From contig NC_083389.1 in assembly GCF_031755915.1 (NCBI RefSeq), positions 18,198,501 through 18,262,500 of the forward strand: DNA of 64,000 bases, read 5' to 3'. The notes below the pieces were generated by a model. It was not told the DNA's origin. It was given only the letters and a program-made list of their open reading frames with translations, and ran no database searches. This document shows positions 38,193 through 51,430 of this stretch, one piece after another. Made by a program: the position numbers and the translations under genes. Within the stretch, counting starts at the first letter, position 1. Each line of letters begins with the position of its first letter. Source of the DNA: Ziziphus jujuba. Its lineage: Eukaryota; Streptophyta; Magnoliopsida; Rosales; Rhamnaceae.

Positions 38193-38343
38193 TCACTTTC
38201 CAGAATCAAAAACAAAAACAAGAGAAGAGGGCAGGAAGCTGAAGTTAACCTCCCCATAGAACCTATGTTGCTTTGCCCAATGACCTACTAGATGAGCAGC
38301 TCTATTAGCCACTCTAGCAGTCCAAACAAAAGAAGCCATCGTG
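38193..38343 (-). pseudogene. C-terminal fragment of a LINE RNase H domain
   Basis: The minus strand reads MASFVWTARVANRAAHLVGH, then WAKQHRFYGEVNF, and stops at TGA 38193-38195. The residues (F-V-x-x-x-R-x-A-N-R-A-A-H) match the end of the RNase H-like domain (RVT_3) at the C-terminus of plant L1 ORF2. It faces the opposite way to the adjacent LINE, which lacks exactly this domain. Confidence 0.7.
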
Positions 38344-41300
38344 TATTTTTGGGATTAAGGTGTACATATTAGTCACCTTTGCCAACAACTTCTTTCCTAA
38401 CAATAAAGTAATCTCCCTTTCTAATATTACTTTTACACAGAACTTAAAAGAAGTGAGAGTAAAATGAGTAAAGCATTATTGTTTTTAGAAAAAATTAAGA
38501 AGCAAGACAAAGACATATGCACTTAAATTGTGATTACAAAGAATTATTAATCTCCATTTTTGTGACTTTTCTCCAAAATCCAGTGCACTATGTAAAACAA
38601 GTTTTATTGATCTTCTTCCTATTTTTTTAAAATTTCAACTACAGGCCAATGATGTGACCTCATATTTTTGGAAGAACATTATGGGATGATAAACTATTGC
38701 TATTAGCAGCCAGTAAAGATATTGTGCATTGCCTGATTATTTCCTCTTTGTTGGTTTCGACAATCTAATGTTAAAGCATAAAGATAAAATTGCTATAAAA
38801 ATCTATTATTTGAACATGTTCATGAGAAGGATGCAGCTGAGGATTTTGGAGATGTGGGGCATACTGACACTGCAAAGAATTTTATTGAAAAACAGTAAGG
38901 AAGGCTAGGGGTAAAACGGTAAAGATCTCGTAATTTCTTGTCCCTTTGTTGATCTTGGGACTGGTATATGCTCTGCAATACTTGCAAAAAGAAGACAAAG
39001 TTTCATTATTCATCTATTAGGCATAGAGCTAGGGTGATGATTAATAAAATGGAATTTCAGTCATGCAACCTTCTTAGCTGTAGCTTGAAATTTCTGACTT
39101 TAATTATAGTGAATGAACAACCACCTGTTTCAAAGATAAATTAATGGTTCCATAGATAAGCCTTGATGCCGAAGGCTATAATGCTTGGGTGGTGTCAGAG
39201 AAAACCAAAGGGGTTGGTGGTGAGTGTACCTATGGACCAAGTTCGAATCACCGATTATCCGATATTATCATTGAAGAGTACATCGTATATCTAATATTTT
39301 TAGATACACTTCTTTTGGTATTCAAGACTATTTATAACAATTTAACAATAAATATTGTTGAAATTTTAAAAAATTATTAAAATTATAGTGCATCTAATAA
39401 TTTTTATAGTGTGGATAGAATTTGTCCCTAATTTTATAATTGTATTTCTATTTTAACAAAAATACCTTCAGTCATAAGATTTTTCCAGGGGCCCAAAATC
39501 TTCAACTATTTGCCTCATTTTTCTAAGGGGTTTTGGACATTTTAAGGTTTTCCTTCAAAATTTGAAACATTATACTCTTTATCACATTTTCCGATAGGGT
39601 CTGAAATTCGTGGGGAAAAACTCATTTTTTTTAAGGTGTATCCTCTTTTTCAAAGGGCATTTTGGATTAAAAAAAAAATGTTAAAATTATAAGTTTTGAA
39701 AATGGAAGTCCTTTTACAATTTTACTCTTCAAAGGCTGTTTTCCAATTTTTTTTTTTATTTTTTTTTTTTGTGGTGTGTGTGTGTGTGTGTGTGTGAAAC
39801 CCTTTAAAGAATTAGATGAGTTGTCGCATAAAGTTATACATTCTGAAACGGTAATTTTCCGATCTTACTTTTTAAAGAGGATTATAAGAGAAATTTCTCA
39901 TACTTTTTGAATAAATGCAATGAAAAATGAAAATGATATTTGTCACAATAGTGGTCCGGTGGGACTCAAGGCTAACATGTTAATTTAATTAGAAAATTTT
40001 TGGTTTACTTTTTCTATATATATTTTTGAAAAAAATATTGTTTATTATTATTGGTAACTATTATTATTAAAATTTATAAGTCATATGACAATTTAACTAG
40101 CTATCGAAAGTTTTCATGCCCATTTGGTATCATCATGTAAAACAATTTTTATAAATTAATTTTACAAAATGAAAATGGTAAATTAGATTTCAAATTTTTA
40201 AAACTTTAAAAGATGTTTGGTAATATATTTAAAAAATATCTTTTGAGAATCAAAATGGTAAAATCACAATAAATTTTAAATATGATGTATATTTATCTTG
40301 AAAAAAATATTTTGGTTAATGAAAATGATAAAGATTACCTATATTTGTGTATGATATATGTTCAACATAATATATCTATATAAAATAAATATTTTTTAAT
40401 ATAAAATAATAAATATTATCTATATCCTTATTATATCTTTGTTTCTAAATTTTTTGTTAAATACATATAAATCGTCCAGAGACATTTTCAAAATTTATCA
40501 TCAAAGAATGTTTCCAATATTTTTCAAATCTTATATTTCAAAAATAGCTACCAAACTATCTTTCATCGATTAATTTGTAAAATGACATATGGTTTTGGAA
40601 AATGATAAAGAATAGGTCCTTCACTTTTGAAATTTGCATTTTAATTTTAAAAATTTAAACATGATTAAATATATCTAATAAATATGTGTTATTTTAACCA
40701 AGATTCAAAATTTCGGTATCGATGGAAATATGAAAAATTCAAAATACGAAAATTTCAATAGAAATATAGGAAGATATCGAATGTATAAAAAATTATAAAA
40801 AATGATGGAAATTTATTTTAAAAAATAAAAAATTTTATTAAAACATTAGAATTATCTTATTTAATCCATCAATTATCATATTAATTATAAAACTTACTAA
40901 AATATTGAATGAATATTTTATTCTTCTTAATCAATTTATTTATAATAAGTATTAATAACCATAAATAAATTATTATTAATAAAAATATGTCAAAAATATA
41001 TATATTTGATAAAATTATTTATTAACTAAAATATATAAAATAATTATTACAATTACATTATATTTTATAAATGTTATCTTAATGTCTTATAAAAATTTTG
41101 GGTGGTTGAAAATCATCGGTTTTTAGACATTTTAATTTTGAAATATAAAATGTAAGAAGTAGGTTATGAAAATATATATCTTCTTGATAAGTTTGCATAT
41201 AATTGTTAATATACCAAGCATATGAATTTTGCATTATTGATTGATTATGTGCATAACTATTACTCTGTGATGGTTGAGTTTAAGATAGCACCTATAAGTT

Positions 41301-42200
41301 ATTACTTGATAATATTTCATAAATACTCATTCAATAAGGGATATGAAAATGATTTTTAACCTTCATTGATCCAAAATTCATAGAAATCGAATCATTTTCT
41401 TATTGTGACATCTCCATTATAGATTTTTCTTTACGTATATAGTTTTTTCCAACAGCAACAATTCCTTGACATGAATTTCTGCTTTCATGATCTTCATCTT
41501 GTGTTGCATATGTGTAATATTGTTCACCATTAGATAAGCTTAATCCAAGATTTGCTAGCGTAAAAAATATAATCAACAATCTTTATATTTTTGCTTTATT
41601 AATATTCAATAAATAGAACTTATTAATATTATTCAATTCAATTTATTTTATTTTTCTTATATCATTAAATATTTAAAAGGTAACTAAAAGGTAAAAAAAA
41701 ACTATTAATGAAGTTAATTTGATAAAAAAATTATACTAAATATCAATAATATTTATGAATTTTTAAAAAAAAAATTTTAAAATATTAAAAGAATTTCATG
41801 GATATTTTCAAAATTAGGTGGAAATTTTATAGAAAATTTGAAAATTTTGATGAAAATTATAAATTTTTTAACCAGATTGTTAAAGATTTAATGTGGATAT
41901 TTTGAAAAAAAATTTTATAAAAATTATAAAAAAATAAAAAATTTCAACGGATATTATAGAAATTTTATACGTTTTCATTTAAAATTTAAATTTTATTTCC
42001 ATCCTAAAAAACAAAAATATATCGACAAAATTTTTAGAATATTTTCAATTTTTTAAACCTTGATTTAGCAATAGATCTATGGACCATGTTTATTACATAT
42101 GGTGACAGGTATTAAATTCTATTTTTAATCTTAATTTTGATCTTCTAGATAAGTCACCATAACGTATTAGTCGCTTCCTGTACCTTTTACTGAAGTATGG
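38344..42200. other. Very AT-rich intergenic sequence
   Basis: No coding signal. It contains a (TG)n microsatellite at about 39773-39796. The stretch 40690-42065 has weakly inverted ends (TTAACCAAGATTCAAAA near 40694; TTTTAAACCTTGATTTAG near 42050) and could be a degenerate MITE or non-autonomous DNA transposon. Confidence 0.45.
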
Positions 42201-44012
42201 TCTAGTCAAGTCAAAAAAGATTTATAAATGATAATTAGTATTTTTTTTCCCATTGGAAAGAGTTTTCTATATATTTGCATCAAAAGTTTTGCAGAGAGAC
42301 AGGAAAAAAAGCAAAACGGAAAAAAACCAAACATCCCAAAACATAGAAGCAACCCAAGAAAAAAAATAAAAAAAGGGCAAAATGGAGGGAGATTGATTAT
42401 TCAAAGGGCATGAAGCACGACCAATAGAAAGGGTTAGGTTCTGTACCCAAGGTGGAAACTGAAAAAATGTGCTTTTAAAGCATTACTACTACCACACTCA
42501 CTGAACCTCAAGTGCAAATTACGAGGTACTGATTCTGATTTCTGCCCTACACACAAAAAGCAAATCTTCCATTTTGATTTGGACACAAGCATCCACTAGG
42601 ACTAGTACTAGTACTAGTTCATCCAAAATTCTATATTATACTATCATGGGGTTGCACCCCGAAATACAAACCAATCAATAACATAGAGCCAAAACAAAAG
42701 TAAAAGAAAAGGACCAGAGAGAATTCGTACTGGGGGTAGCTCTGTAGCTGGTAAGTGTTTGCAGGCGGAGAAAGAGAAAAAAGCAGAGAAAGTAGAGGAA
42801 GAGATAAAATAGAGATAAAGGTATAGGGTGCAGCTATTAATATGTATTATGATCAGAGGCATCGAAAAGGCTGGTAGAATAATCAATCTTTTTACTATTC
42901 ATACGTTAAAGGTACATCAGGCTTTTCATGCTGTTCTTCATAATACAAAAATTACAGAGATTTACATTGCTGAACCAGGACTCAGGGGACGATTACTCTG
43001 TATATCTGCAAATGCATGGCTTTTTTTTTTTTTTTTTTTTTTTGGGTTGCAGGTGTACCATCCACTATGCAAAGCCAAGGAAAGCGGATAGTTTTCTTAT
43101 TTTTTTATTTTTTTGGGGATTGTTTTAATAATCTATCAGAAAAGAGATGGCACGACCCCAACTTGTCCACGTGCCCTTCTTTTAAGCAACATAGGAGACT
43201 TCTCATCATTGTTATTGGCCCCGTTTTCTTCTCATTTTTCCATTTATATTATACTGGCTATTTTTTTTTAATCTGTATATGAAAGAACCAGCCTAAATGG
43301 TTACATAGACTGGATAAGTTGGTATGCCCTACCCCTCCATAAATGGTTGAGAGTTTGATATACACCTTTATGGGTTCGAGAAACACCTTTCCTTTTTAGA
43401 TTAAGAATTAGAGGTACACCTTTCCCTTATTAAGAATTATTGCAGGTTGATGTGAGTAATGTTGAAATTTCTTAATACAAACCATGTTTTATTTCCAAAA
43501 ATTGTATAATATATTCTTATCCATATAAGGCCAAGTAAGATAGTTTTTTATTTTTTATTTTTAATATTAAAGCTGGAAAGTTAAATTCGGAATCATTGGT
43601 AGAGAAAACGGACTTTGCCATTGTCATGTCCATGTAGAGACCAAAGTACGATGTAATTAGTCGACCAATGATGTTAACTTCACCTATATCTTCGTATATT
43701 AATCCATCTTTTCCCATGTAAGGTTAAGCGAGATGTTTGGTCAAATTTATCCATGTACAAATCTCTGTTATGTTGGACTAGACCATCGCGTTCATCTATT
43801 TCCGAGTATTTGATCCATAAATTATCATAAATGTGATATCCTTTTCTTTCCAAAAATGAGATCTCTCTTTTATTCAGATTCTGAAAATAATGCAAAAGAT
43901 TACCATTTGTTTAATCAAAATAAATTTTCGTTAAGCCTGAATTTTAATTAAAATGCCTTTGCTTGACAAGCAAACACATTACATGCAACTTCCAAACCCA
44001 GAATATAAGTCA

Positions 44013-44052
<40 letters not shown>

Positions 44053-44708
44053 AAAAATCTTGTTTGCTTTATGGGATTCCCAAATACATGAAAACTTGTT
44101 CAAATCATTAAGGGATGAGTGTGTTTTTGTTCTGTTTTTGAAATTGTTTAAAACTATTTTATGAAAACTAGTTACACTAGTTGATTTCAAATTCTACACC
44201 TTTTACAACGATTTGGACCTTACCTTCAGAAAACCAAAAAAAAATAATAGAAATTACCAGATTCTATTTACCAAATTCAAGTTTGTGCCATTATAACCCA
44301 GCAGAAGAGTTGGGAGGTGAACAGAAGTTCTGCTTGTTCCTTGCTGAAATAACAATCACAAGCTTTTGTCCAATTCCAAGCCTAGAAATTGAAAACTGAC
44401 ACGAATAGAACCATCATGTCCCCTTATAATGTCGTAGACCTGCATTTCATATCCTAAATGAACTAGTCGGTTACAACTCACATGCGAAGATTTGTTTTGC
44501 CATTTTAATTATCCCATACCAGCAAAAGTTAGGCAACTCAAGTTCAATATGCTTTAAATGCAAAGCAAATAAGCTCAAGCTATTAAAGCTTACAACTATA
44601 CTTCCTCATCTAGCATACTCAAATTTGCATACTATTTTTCTTTTGCTAATGAACCTACCGGCCCCCATCTACGTCACATTCTAAAACGTTCAGCTTTCTA
44701 GCTATACC
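42201..44708. other. Intergenic region downstream of the TOE1-like gene
   Basis: No recognisable protein. It includes a short ACTAGT tandem (about 42602-42619), a T run at 43020-43043 and an (AT)n run at 44020-44050. The part next to 44708 should hold the 3' UTR and poly-A signals of the TOE1-like gene, but I cannot place the end. Confidence 0.45.
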
Positions 44709-47521
44709 CTACCTGATACTGGTTTCAGCCCCTGCAATAGAAATGTGGTAAGGTGCCGGTATTGGTGATTGACGGTGAAAATGGTGGAGGCTCGATGTAT
44801 TTGGGAAATGAAGTTGACTAACAGCAGCTGGCGATGGAGGGATTGGTAAAGAAGGGAATCCTGATGATGCTGCAGCAGAGAAGAGGGGTGCTGGAGGCGC
44901 CCCACCATTAAGGCCTTGGACTTGCCATGCCCATTTCGGCAAGGAATTAACATCCATCCTCTTCTCTATTGCTCTTTCCTGTAAAGAGCATACCAAGCAA
45001 AAACAATGTAAATGCAACTAACAGCCTATTAGCACTCTTTAATACTGGAGATAAACATGTAACAATTCAATTGTTTTTACACTCGACCATATCTTTTACA
45101 AGGATTTCATATGAGTCATAATTCAGATAAAGTCATGTTCATTCCACAATGAAACAAAATGCTAGTATTTCAGAGATCCAAATATTGATGGTATAGAAAT
45201 GTTCAACTCCAATTATTACGCTTGAACTTACCATTCCAATGGGAAAGAAATTGGAAGTCATGCCACTCATGACAGAAGAGTGCTCAGATGCCACTCCATA
45301 GCCATGAGGCAGTTGAGCTCTCACCGTTGCTGAAACAGAGTTATCGATCTGTGAAAAGAACACCAAAGGGCCCACTTACTTAGATAGCAAAACTAATAAC
45401 ATACTAGAGTTGTCAAGTGAGCTGAATAGAGACGTTAAGAGTTAACTTTGTTATTTTCATCAAAAAAGTTAATTTTGTTTGTTACCCTTTCTCTCATATA
45501 AACAGGAATGTCATCGTATCCACTCTGAAGTTGAAAACCGTTCATGTTGGTTTTTCCTTGAGAAACGGAAACAGGAGCAATTCCCAAGTTCAGATCAAGA
45601 TTCTGGTCACTGCCTGTACCAAAAGAGATAAAATGAATTCATCATACATATTGATAAGAATTAAAGTTAAAATGATGCCTAGTACTCAACGAAACAGGGA
45701 AAAACGACACTTAGAGACCAAAACCTTCATTGCCAGCCTCTGAACTTATCTCCCCATCATATGAGCTGGGCTCAAAGTTGGTGACTGCTTCCCTCCCATT
45801 GCATTTTATGGCAGCCTTGTCATATGCCCTGATTTCACAACAACCATAAGATTTTGGGTCAAAAGGTTTCGAATCTGAGGAAAAGATGTCAAGTTTTAGA
45901 CATCCAGTATTATGGAGATCACATTCATGTCTATTATGTTAAAAGACCTTGCAGCTTCAACCTCGCTATCAAATAGGCCAAGATATATATACCTGCAGGC
46001 AAGCAATGGATACCATACCCAATGAAAACCAAGCTCCCAATTATTTATCCATAAAAAAAAAAATAAAAATAAAAAAAGACAAGTGAAAGTTCTCACTTAT
46101 TTCCGTGTACTCATCACACATACTTCTTAGGTATATATCATATTGAATCAGCAAAACTATTTGAGATGACATTCTAACTTCTAAGGTAAATTACATAGCT
46201 TAACATAATAGGAAAATGGTTTCTTACTTCTTTCCAAGTAACTGGCCCATACGAGCTTCCCACCGTCCACATTTGTGCAGTGTCACTCCCCTGAATTTCG
46301 AGCTTCCCCTCGAGAATCCGGTGCTCTGCCGACGCAAGATATGGACAAATTCTTCCTTGCTAAAATTTCTCATCTGCAAACCATATATAAAATTAGGTCC
46401 CAAAAGACAAACCAACAAAACAGAAACAAAAAGACCAAAAAACCGATCCAAACAAAGCCACAGAAATACAATATCACTGCAAAAGAGAAGGCACACCTGC
46501 TTAATATCGTCATCATAATCACTGATATTGAAATTGATATCTGCGTCCATTCCACGGAACTTGATCGCTGCTCGATCATATGCCCTGATATAAAAAAAAA
46601 TAAAAAAATAAAAAAATAAAAAAAAACAAGTTCCAAACAAAAATCCCTCCATCGAAATCACAAACTACCATTATCATCTCTCAATGAAAAAGAATCCGGA
46701 TTTACCTAGCTGCGGCATGGGCGGTGTCAAATCCCCCTAGAAAATATTTCAGGCAAAACAAACAAAAAGTCACAGAAACAAAAATTAATGGATTATCTAT
46801 TTCACATAAGAAAACAAACAGATTTCAGACGCTTCATTTTCCATACCCAAGTACACCTGCTTCCCACAATCCCTACACAAAACATGAAGAAAAAAAAAAA
46901 TTAAATAAAATAAAAAACATAAAAAAATAAATAAATAAAAAAAGGGAAATGTGGAGGAAAATGTTTGGAGGATTTCCAACAAATTTGGTATCCATGATCA
47001 ATCACTAACCAAATATGCGATTCCCATCTTCCAGTTCTTCGATAAAACGTAACCCCACGATACTGCGAGCTTCTTGACCTGGGTCCTCGCCGGCTCTTCT
47101 TCACCGTCTGCTGCTGATGGGGCACGATCCTCTGGTCCACCGGACCATCGCAATTGGCTTCCCGACCGCTCGACAAGCCCAACCAGTGCCTTCCGGACGA
47201 AGACCCCCCCGAAGACCGTACGGCACCCATCACCGGGAAAAGCTGGATGGTCTTCCGTTTACAGCTATCACCCTCACCCTCATTGTCTTCCTCTTCCCCG
47301 ATTTGCCGCGCTTTGGCGCCAACCGTACCTTCTCCGACGACGTCATTCGGCTTAAGAATACCGAAAGAGTAAGCGAAGGCGGCGTTCGAGTAGGCGTCGT
47401 CGTCCGCGGTGACATTGGAGGAGTTGAAGCTTCCGGAGCTTTCCATCTGGGAATTGCAAAGATGGAGAAGCTTATTGGAGATGGAATCGGAGGAAGCAAC
47501 GGTGAGGTTGAGATCCAGCAT
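44709..47521 (-). CDS. RAP2-7: APETALA2-family transcriptional repressor, RAP2-7/TOE1-like
   Basis: Ten exons join in one frame to 488 residues: 47010-47521, 46847-46872, 46706-46736, 46497-46584, 46228-46373, 45948-45992, 45725-45828, 45486-45613, 45232-45348 and 44709-44978. All have GT-AG borders and three are micro-exons of 26, 31 and 45 nt. The protein begins MLDLNL (an EAR-type repression motif), has a nuclear-localisation stretch [12 protein letters not shown] (about 141-152), AP2 domain R1 ([18 protein letters not shown] onward, about 154-210), a linker, AP2 domain R2 ([17 protein letters not shown], about 246-302), a second DLNLG motif and the AAASSGF segment encoded by the miR172 site. 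The N-terminus and the tail ([18 protein letters not shown]) resemble Arabidopsis RAP2.7/TOE1 more than AP2 itself. Members bind DNA in the nucleus and repress flowering, FT included, in the age pathway. All key residues look intact. Confidence 0.93.
44855..44875 (-). promoter_or_regulatory. miR172 target site in last exon
   Basis: In gene sense the site reads CTGCAGCATCATCAGGATTC (plus one base), the conserved complement of miR172 found in euAP2 and TOE genes. It encodes AAASSGF (residues about 434-440). Known family biology is translational repression and cleavage by miR172, whose rise with plant age releases flowering. Confidence 0.95.
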
Positions 47522-47688
47522 TGTTGGGATATACCAGTGGGAAAAAGTGTTTATACAGACAGAGAGAGAGAATGGTGTTTGGTGGAGAAAAATGGGTGGG
47601 TGAGAGAATTGGTACTCAGAATTTTTGGTTTTGAAGTAAATGAGACCCAGATAGTGTCATGGAGCTAGTTCAGCTCTAGAGAGAGACA

Positions 47689-47893
47689 CAAAGAGAGAGA
47701 GAGAGAGAGAGAGAGAGGCAATGGGGGGGTTGGTTTCTTGTTTGATTTAAGAAAAGAGAAGGAAAAGGAAGAATGGAGAAGAGGCGGTTGAATCGCAGGC
47801 GAAGAGAAATCTCATATTGTTGGCTGTCTATGGAATTTTCATGCAGAGAGAGAAGAAAGAAACAGAAAGAGAGAGAGAGAGAGAGAGAGAGAT
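47689..47893. repeat. GA/CT microsatellites in the 5' leader of the TOE1-like gene
   Basis: Two (GA)n runs (about 47692-47716 and 47871-47892) lie 170-370 bp upstream of the ATG. They read as CT runs in gene sense. Such tracts are common in plant 5' leaders and can bind GAGA-binding (BPC) proteins; a role here is inferred only. Confidence 0.6.
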
Positions 47894-47949
47894 TGTTGTG
47901 TTGGTTTTGTGCTTGTTGATAGAGCAAAGCACAAGAGGAGGGCCATGAG

Positions 47950-49144
47950 GGAGATGAAAGGAGTGGGTCCTACCTTTTTCCTTTTATTTTATTTTATTTT
48001 TACTTCTTTAATTTTCGCGCGTGGTTCTTGTTCAAGCCTATGGCCTGAAATAGACTCCATGCTTCGACCATGGAGACAATATTCTATGAAAAGACAAATA
48101 AATAAATAATAAGGGCCCTGTTAATTAACTTCCAGAATCAGTTAACAGTACTTTGCCTTCTGTTCAAATTTGGTTTTACAATAATTCTTATAAATACCAC
48201 TGTTATGTATTTTCACAAAAAAAAATTTATTTAATAATTTTATTAAATAAATAAAATCGTTCCATCTAATTTGGATTAATTTATTAAATAAATAAATTAG
48301 CTACATATATAAAATAATAATTTTCTTATAAAAATCCTCTAGACCTATTATATATATAAAAAATAAATAATATTTATAAATATACTTTTTTTTTCAACTT
48401 AGCTTGTTTATTTTAAAAATATACATTTTAAGTTTTTTTTTTTTTTTACTTCTTTAAGATGTACAAGAAAAAAAAAATGAAATAAAATTTGATTGATTGA
48501 TCTACAATATTTTATAATTAGAAATTCAACTAATTAGCCAACTGAACAACGATCTACATTTATGAATGGGATTTTTTTCATTTGTAGACTTCTTTATATT
48601 AATTCTGTTTTTTATTTGTTAATTGAGTGATCAATCCTACAACAATGATAAATTTGATCAAGTTTAATTTATCTTTTCATTTATTAATCTATTATACAGT
48701 TAGTAAAATCATTTCACAAAAATAATATAATTTTTTTAAAAAAATTAATAAATATTTATTGATAAAGCAATAAATTATTCATAGATAAACTAATAACCCC
48801 TCTAAATGGATAATTTTTCATAGTTCCATAAATATTTATTTCTAAAGGTTTTATTGTATAAGTAACAACCATTAATTTTTATTTGATATGTATATTTTGA
48901 AATATACTAATTGGTAAAAAAAAATATTATTTATTATTATTAATAAATGTTTATCAATAAAATCTATATGATAAAATATTAATTTAATCGATTACAATTA
49001 AATTATTTATTTTTAAAATTTTTAATAAAAATATAATAAAATTAAATATAACAATTAAAATTTTATTTTATAAAATAATAATAATTAATTATGATAAATA
49101 GCAAAACTTAAGGTAACGATCACTCGTAACAATTTGGTAACAAT
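47950..49144. other. AT-rich intergenic sequence
   Basis: Upstream flank of the TOE1-like gene up to the gypsy 5' LTR. No gene or clear promoter element can be singled out beyond high AT content. Confidence 0.5.
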
Positions 49145-49585
49145 TTATAGGGATAAAGGCTCAAGGGCAAAGTTCACAGGCTGCGTGCCATGTCATTCCC
49201 TTTTGAATTCCATATGACCATTGAAGATATCACGTGCCTCGTTCAAAGCTCACATGGTTTCATTTGTTTGAATCTTGAAGTGTATCGTTTCATTAATCCT
49301 TTGTGTCTTTTGTTTATTTGCCTTTTATTTAGCCACGTGTTTTTTAATTAGCCAATAATACTTATTTTAAGTTTGTTAATTGTTTAGAGCTGATGTGTAC
49401 AAGGTCGTTGTTTAACGCAACCTTGTTTTGTTGCAAAAGACTAGTGTATAAGGTTTGCTCTTCTTCAGGACCAAGTTTATCCGATTTCTTCCTCCATTTT
49501 TAAGACTTTAAGCTCAAGCTAGCTATTGTTAATGATCATATGATTCCCATTAGTTTTTAACTTGTTTTTTGAGCTTTTAATAAAG
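49145..49585 (+). repeat. Gypsy 5' LTR
   Basis: Pairs with 60626-61045. Its start (TATAGGGATAAAGGC) is a degraded form of TGATGGGAACGAAGGC at the other LTR. It contains TGTATAAGG, which may be the TATA region. Confidence 0.8.
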
Positions 49586-50339
49586 ACATCAAAATGTTTA
49601 CCAATTTTATTTTATCTACTTGTTTGTCAAATAATGTGGTTTACTTATAATATTTAGCCACAATTAAATTCTTCTCTAAACTTCCAATCAACCGAGAAAT
49701 AAAGAAATTAAGAAAAAAAAATAGTATGATCCAGTTAATCAGGCCGTTTTCTTTTTCTTCTTTCATTGTTGACGGAAAATATCTAACATTTTTACCCTTA
49801 TAATAATTGTCAAAGAAAGACATCATACAATGCCCCTACCCAAATTATATACCAGGAAAAAGGAAGGAAACTAAAGTCTTCGGAGACCCCATGATGACAT
49901 CTACGGTAGCGAATGTGTCCATTTATATTTTTCAACACAGATTTCAAAACTCCATCTTTCAATTAAAAAAAAAGGGGTCAAAATTAAAATTTAAAAAAAA
50001 AAAAATGTTTCAGCAATCCGTTTCGTTGTCTTAGAATTCAGCTTCTTAGAAACCATAACCACACCACACCACACCTTAAGTCAGCATTTTTTTATAAACA
50101 ACGAAAACAAAAATGAAAAAAGGAGAAAACTTCGATGACTCCCACCACCGCTGGGTTAAGAGAGCGTGAGCTTGCTCGACCTCCACCAGTAGCACCTGAA
50201 GCTATTAACTATCAAAATCACCATTCCCCTATCTAGATTTGACCCTTCTTGTATCCCAGATCAACTCTCCTACCATAACACACCCTTACTTACCATATTC
50301 TACAGTGGTATATTAACAATGTTGATCCAATGCTGATAT
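49586..50339 (+). other. Gypsy leader and possible Gag start, cut by Copia
   Basis: Non-coding leader, then a short open stretch from the ATG near 50135 (MTPTTAGLRERELARPPPVA) that may be the Gag N-terminus. It reaches a stop before the Copia insertion at 50340. The Gag core is absent on both sides. Confidence 0.4.
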
Positions 50340-50855
50340 TGTTGGGAAAATATGTACGAATATATGTAAATACATGTGGATAAATTAAACATCATAAATA
50401 AAATTACATAAAATAATTAAAATGAACTAGAATCTATAAGTCTTTGTTAATGGTTAATAGTGATCCGCTCTTTGTAAAATTGACCAAGACCTGTATCATA
50501 CCACAATATCCTTAAGACGTTTTTCGTCCACCGATATAGGTGTATTGTGATGATTGTCTCCCAGAATACAACGACTATAAGAAATTGGACACAGCACTTC
50601 TCAGATTTTTCCTACAAACTTTTTATGTACCTTCACTTTACCATACTATGCAAATTATTGTAATTTTTCTTTTCCTTCTTGTTTTTCGCATATTTTTCAA
50701 CAACCTTCTTTCTAGAGAGTTGTTTTTCCGTAAAACTCTCAACCCACTATTTTCAAAATATTATTTAAATTATTTTTTCAAATAATCATTATTGCTCAAA
50801 ACTCCACCAACTGAAAGGGACCCAAAGCCCAAATCATTCACACATGGGCCCAACA
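50340..50855 (-). repeat. Copia 3' LTR
   Basis: On the plus strand it opens TGTTGGGAAAATATG and closes CATGGGCCCAACA, giving perfect TGTTGGG/CCCAACA ends. The partner is at 56675. Confidence 0.75.
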
Positions 50856-51430
50856 ACATTCACAAATGGGCCCAATACTATAATAATCCCCATATGAATT
50901 ATTTGACTTCTAAAACAAAACATCACTATGGTGGTAAAGCTCTATAATTGGAACCTACAAAAAATAGGTAGATGTTATTCTTTGAACCTTCCCTTATAAG
51001 ACTATATCTACTTTACTGACTAATGGTAGATGCGATATCTTTGAACCATTTCATCATTTGTGTAAATGACAACATAATCCACACATGATTCTTTCCTAGT
51101 ACACTTCAGTTCTCACTGTTATGTTCATTTGGGCCCTGAATACCTTCCTGGTTCTTCGAGACTTTCTAAACAATTGTGCCCTTAACAATTCTTCTTTAAA
51201 GTAACTACTCTTCTTTCTCACATAAGTGGTTCCTATTCACAATATAATCAACATAACTATGCATAGATTACCACACACACTTATAGAAATCATTAAAAGC
51301 ATATTTTATGCTTAACCTCTATCTATCACTATTTCATCATAGGAATGGACAGAATATTAACCCCCATAGTGATCCATACCAGTCTTTACAATTGCATTAT
51401 TCCATTGACCCTAAATCTTGGGATCTCCAG
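50856..51430 (-). other. Copia 3' untranslated region
   Basis: Non-coding stretch between the RNase H end and the 3' LTR. Related sequence occurs at 13596-13985, showing that another copy of this family once sat there. Confidence 0.6.

Noticed and set aside
39171..39260. tRNA-like box B (AAGTTCGAATCACC)
   Set aside because: No box A at the right distance, no tail and no flanking duplication, so neither a tRNA gene nor a SINE is supported.
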